DNA of 64,000 nucleotides from Hyphomicrobiales bacterium. GTDB lineage: Bacteria > Pseudomonadota > Alphaproteobacteria > Rhizobiales > Xanthobacteraceae. Of the stretch, positions 61,829 to 64,000 are shown piece after piece. The stretch covers positions 1 to 64,000 of the forward strand of contig JAJPKK010000114.1 of the NCBI GenBank assembly GCA_021323775.1, read 5' to 3'. The notes under the pieces are model-generated. The model was not told the DNA's origin. It saw only the letters and a program-made list of their open reading frames with translations, and searched no databases. Position 1 is the first letter of the stretch. Each line of letters opens with the position of its first letter. The position numbers were made by a program, and so were the translations under genes.

Positions 61829-63499
61829 ATGGATGCGACCACCGAGCCAAAACGCGAAGCGGCGCCGACCTCCGCCGCTTTGCCGCGCGGTTATCCGGAC
61901 TTGCACGATCACATCCGCTCGCTTGCTGACGCGGGCCTGCTCGTCACCGTCGAGCGGCCGATCAATAAGGACACTGAAATGCACCCGCTGGTGCGGTGGC
62001 AGTTCCGCGGCGGCATCGAGGAGAAGGACCGCAAGGCGTTCCTGTTCACGAATGTGGTCGACAGCAAAGGCCGCAAATACGATATTCCGGTCGCGGTGGG
62101 TGCGCTCGCCGCGAACCGCGAAATCTATCGCATCGGCATCGGCTGCCGCCTCGATGAAATCGACGAGCGCTGGGTCAAGGCGGCGCAGAACCCGATCCCG
62201 CCGCGTATTGTCGAAGAGGCGCCGTGCCACGACGTCGTCATCGCCGGCAAGGCGCTGGACAAGCCCGGCAGCGGGCTTGACGGAATTCCGCTGCCGATCT
62301 CGACCCCCGGCTGGGACATCGCGCCCTATGCGACGCTGTCGCAATACATCACCAAGGATCCGGACACCGGTATCCAGAATGTCGGCAACTATCGCGGCCA
62401 GGTGAAGGCGCCGCGCCGGCTTGGCATGAACCCGTCGCTGGAGCTGCGCCCTGGCATTTACAATCACTGGGAGAAACTGCGCCAGCGCGGCATCAAGAAG
62501 CTTCCCTGTGCGGTGGTGCTCGGCGCGCCGCCCTGCATCACGTTTGCGTCCGTGCAGAAGCTGCCGGAGAGCGTCGACGAACTCTACGTGGCGGGCGCGC
62601 TCGTTGGCTCGCCCATCAACGTGGTGAAAGCGAAGAGTGTCGATCTCCTGGTGCCGGCGGAAGCCGAGATCGTGATCGAAGGCTTCATCGACACCGAATA
62701 TCTGGAGCCGGAAGCGCCGTTCGGGGAGTCCCACGGCCACGTCAACCTGCAGGAGTTCAACGCCTATATGGACGTGACCTGCATCACCCGCCGGCGCGAC
62801 GCCATCTTAACGTCGATCATCTCGCAGGTGACGCCCAGCGAATCGAGCCTGATCAAGCGCATCGGCATGGAGCCGCTGTTCCTCAATTTCCTGCGCAACA
62901 CGCTCGGGATCAAAGGCGTCAAACGCGTCTCAATGCATGAGCCGCTGACCAACATCCGCAAGGTGATCGCGCTCGTAGTCGAGCGCGACATTGCGCCGAC
63001 CGAGCTGTGGCGCGCGCTCTATGGCGCTGCGATTTTCCATCGCGCTGCCGGAAAATACGTGATCGCCGTCAATGACGACATCGACCCGGAAAACGCCGAC
63101 GCCATTCTGTGGGCGATGTCGTATCGGGCCAATCCGACGCTCGACATGCATGTGCTGCCCCATCGCGACCAAGGTCACGGTCCGCGCAGCAAGCGCAACA
63201 ACGGCGAGGACGCTTCGGTGTTGATCGACGCGACGCTGAAAGAGGATTTTCCGCCGATTTCATTGCCCAAGCGCGAGTACATGGAGAACGCGAGGAAGAT
63301 CTGGGAAGAACTCGGGCTGCCCAGGCTGAAGCCGGAGCAGCCCTGGTTCGGCTATTCGCTCGGCGAGTGGTCGGGAGACCTCGACGCCGCGGCAGAGCGC
63401 GCCACGAGGGGCGACTATTTCGCTACCGGCAAGGAAATCGCCAAACGCCGCCGCAAGGACGTGCGCATGAATACGGAAGTGCGGAATGTGAAGGAGTGA
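61829..63499 (+). CDS. UbiD-family decarboxylase (copy 2)
   Basis: A second prenyl-FMN-type decarboxylase, 556 residues, clearly different from copy 1. The cofactor/metal region is IQNVGNYRGQVKAPRRLGM with the Asn and Arg kept. The Glu pair is in EYLEPEAPFGESHGHV, again five residues apart. The C-terminal KYVIAVNDDIDPENADAILW matches the family. It is longer than copy 1 by a charged N-terminal start and a Lys/Arg-rich tail (ending RRKDVRMNTEVRNVKE). It lies 141 bases after the binding-protein gene, past a repeat, and may be the last gene of the operon or separately promoted. Confidence 0.9.
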   Translation: MDATTEPKREAAPTSAALPRGYPDLHDHIRSLADAGLLVTVERPINKDTEMHPLVRWQFRGGIEEKDRKAFLFTNVVDSKGRKYDIPVAVGALAANREIYRIGIGCRLDEIDERWVKAAQNPIPPRIVEEAPCHDVVIAGKALDKPGSGLDGIPLPISTPGWDIAPYATLSQYITKDPDTGIQNVGNYRGQVKAPRRLGMNPSLELRPGIYNHWEKLRQRGIKKLPCAVVLGAPPCITFASVQKLPESVDELYVAGALVGSPINVVKAKSVDLLVPAEAEIVIEGFIDTEYLEPEAPFGESHGHVNLQEFNAYMDVTCITRRRDAILTSIISQVTPSESSLIKRIGMEPLFLNFLRNTLGIKGVKRVSMHEPLTNIRKVIALVVERDIAPTELWRALYGAAIFHRAAGKYVIAVNDDIDPENADAILWAMSYRANPTLDMHVLPHRDQGHGPRSKRNNGEDASVLIDATLKEDFPPISLPKREYMENARKIWEELGLPRLKPEQPWFGYSLGEWSGDLDAAAERATRGDYFATGKEIAKRRRKDVRMNTEVRNVKE

Positions 63500-63683
63500 A
63501 TGGGGCGGGACGCCTGAATGCACGGACGCCTTTTCAATGTTCTTTGCATTCAAGAATATAAGGTGTGGCACGACGGCGGTTCGGATTTGGAGTCTGAACC
63601 GCCGCCGCTTCGCACGGCAGATGCTAGCAATCTACCGCATGGTCCACGAGGGGGCGACGCCTTGACGCCTTGAGCACCAAAAC
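63500..63683. other. Intergenic, one hairpin
   Basis: Here CGGCGGTTC and GAACCGCCG (63574-63604) form a perfect 9-bp stem, a possible terminator for ubiD though without a U-run. No gene is seen between the ubiD stop and the MITE-like element. Confidence 0.5.
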
Positions 63684-63869
63684 CAGGGCAACGAGTCGAG
63701 GTTAACAAAATCAGCTTTGGCATCCGTGGATAGATTCCGGCAGTTGCATCCCGCGACAGCCGGACTCGCAGCGCGTGCAGCTTCCACTCGTATTTGCCCT
63801 CTCTGGAGGTACCTGATTCCGCAATTGATGGGCTAGAATGGCCGACGTTAACCTCAACTCGTTGCCCTG
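63684..63869. mobile_element. MITE-like non-autonomous element, 186 bp
   Basis: Terminal inverted repeats of 23 bp are present: CAGGGCAACGAGTCGAGGTT (then AAC) at 63684-63706, mirrored at 63847-63869 with one mismatch. Immediately outside both ends is the direct repeat ACCAAAAC (63676-63683 and 63870-63877), a perfect 8-bp target-site duplication. The 140-base interior has no coding sequence. It looks like a deletion derivative mobilised by a transposase elsewhere. The CAGGG tip and 8-bp duplication would fit an ISAs1-type element, but I could not check that. Confidence 0.85.
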
Positions 63870-64000
63870 ACCAAAACAACCTAAAGTTGACAAAACCCAG
63901 ACGGGGCATATAATAATGAGTTCAGTTATCATGGTTATCAGGAGATAAGTAAGAGCACCGGAACAGCCTCAGATTTTCGAAATTCCCTGTTATTTTCCCT

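Noticed and set aside
63979-64000. Direct repeat TTCCCTGTTATTTTCCCT at the window edge
   Set aside because: Only part of it is visible. It resembles repeats common in Bradyrhizobium-like genomes, but the window ends before it can be defined.
1-64000. CRISPR arrays, prophage or integrated conjugative element
   Set aside because: I saw no regularly spaced direct repeats, Cas genes, integrase, or phage structural genes. tRNA-Sec is not followed by an integrase.

Overview
The window is about 64 kb of GC-rich chromosomal DNA. It looks like an alphaproteobacterium of the order Hyphomicrobiales/Rhizobiales, near the Bradyrhizobium/Pseudolabrys/Rhodoplanes side. This is inferred from gene content: a paired ornithine decarboxylase and homospermidine synthase, a split hisZ-hisG, a TIGR02302-type (DUF4175) protein next to lysA, a DUF2125 protein, YcjX/YcjF, an alphaproteobacterial GTTC-N7-GTTC LexA box, and many GC-rich intergenic palindromes. 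I see no ribosomal RNA, CRISPR array, prophage or intact transposase gene.

Layout. 0.1-3.6 kb: homospermidine pathway (odc, hss), with a long structured leader upstream of odc that may be a speF-type RNA. 3.8-11.3 kb: M3 peptidase, ABC exporter, LptF, an FAD monooxygenase and a 52-residue membrane protein. 11.3-14 kb: a selenocysteine locus, with selA, a small gene whose promoter carries a LexA box, and an unmistakable tRNA-Sec (anticodon TCA); selB and selD are not in view. 14-20 kb: HtrA-like protease, orphan binding protein, L,D-transpeptidase, a frameshifted phosphotransferase pseudogene and two alpha/beta hydrolases. 20-24 kb: an envelope-glycan group (secreted protein, YdjC/HpnK deacetylase, GT2, GtrA). 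24-28 kb: hisZ-hisG and the CtpA protease. 28-32 kb: a HepT/MntA pair and the coupled ycjX-ycjF-Bug genes. 32-40 kb: ChaC, DUF2125, small and decayed genes, TIGR02302, lysA. 40-51 kb: mixed housekeeping and secreted genes, including a cytochrome c/beta-propeller fusion, 3-hydroxybutyrate dehydrogenase with a macrodomain enzyme, ispG, and a receiver domain lacking its phospho-acceptor Asp.

51-63.5 kb is the most distinctive region. It is a catabolic cluster with two different UbiD decarboxylases flanking a tightly overlapping operon: a three-subunit molybdenum hydroxylase, a cupin, an amidohydrolase, an acyl-CoA ligase and an NMT1-type binding protein. The likely role is breakdown of an aromatic or heteroaromatic acid whose identity I cannot determine. 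The ligase carries an in-frame insert of about 85 codons built from palindromic repeats. A second in-frame palindrome sits in ycjF. At 63.7 kb there is a 186-bp MITE-like element with 23-bp terminal inverted repeats and a perfect 8-bp target duplication.

At least four copies of one inverted-repeat family (core GAGCGAAGCGAAA or GAGCGCARCGAAR) lie between genes. Several other genes are decaying: two phosphotransferase pseudogenes, and a remnant plus a split duplicate of the TIGR02302 gene's 3' end.
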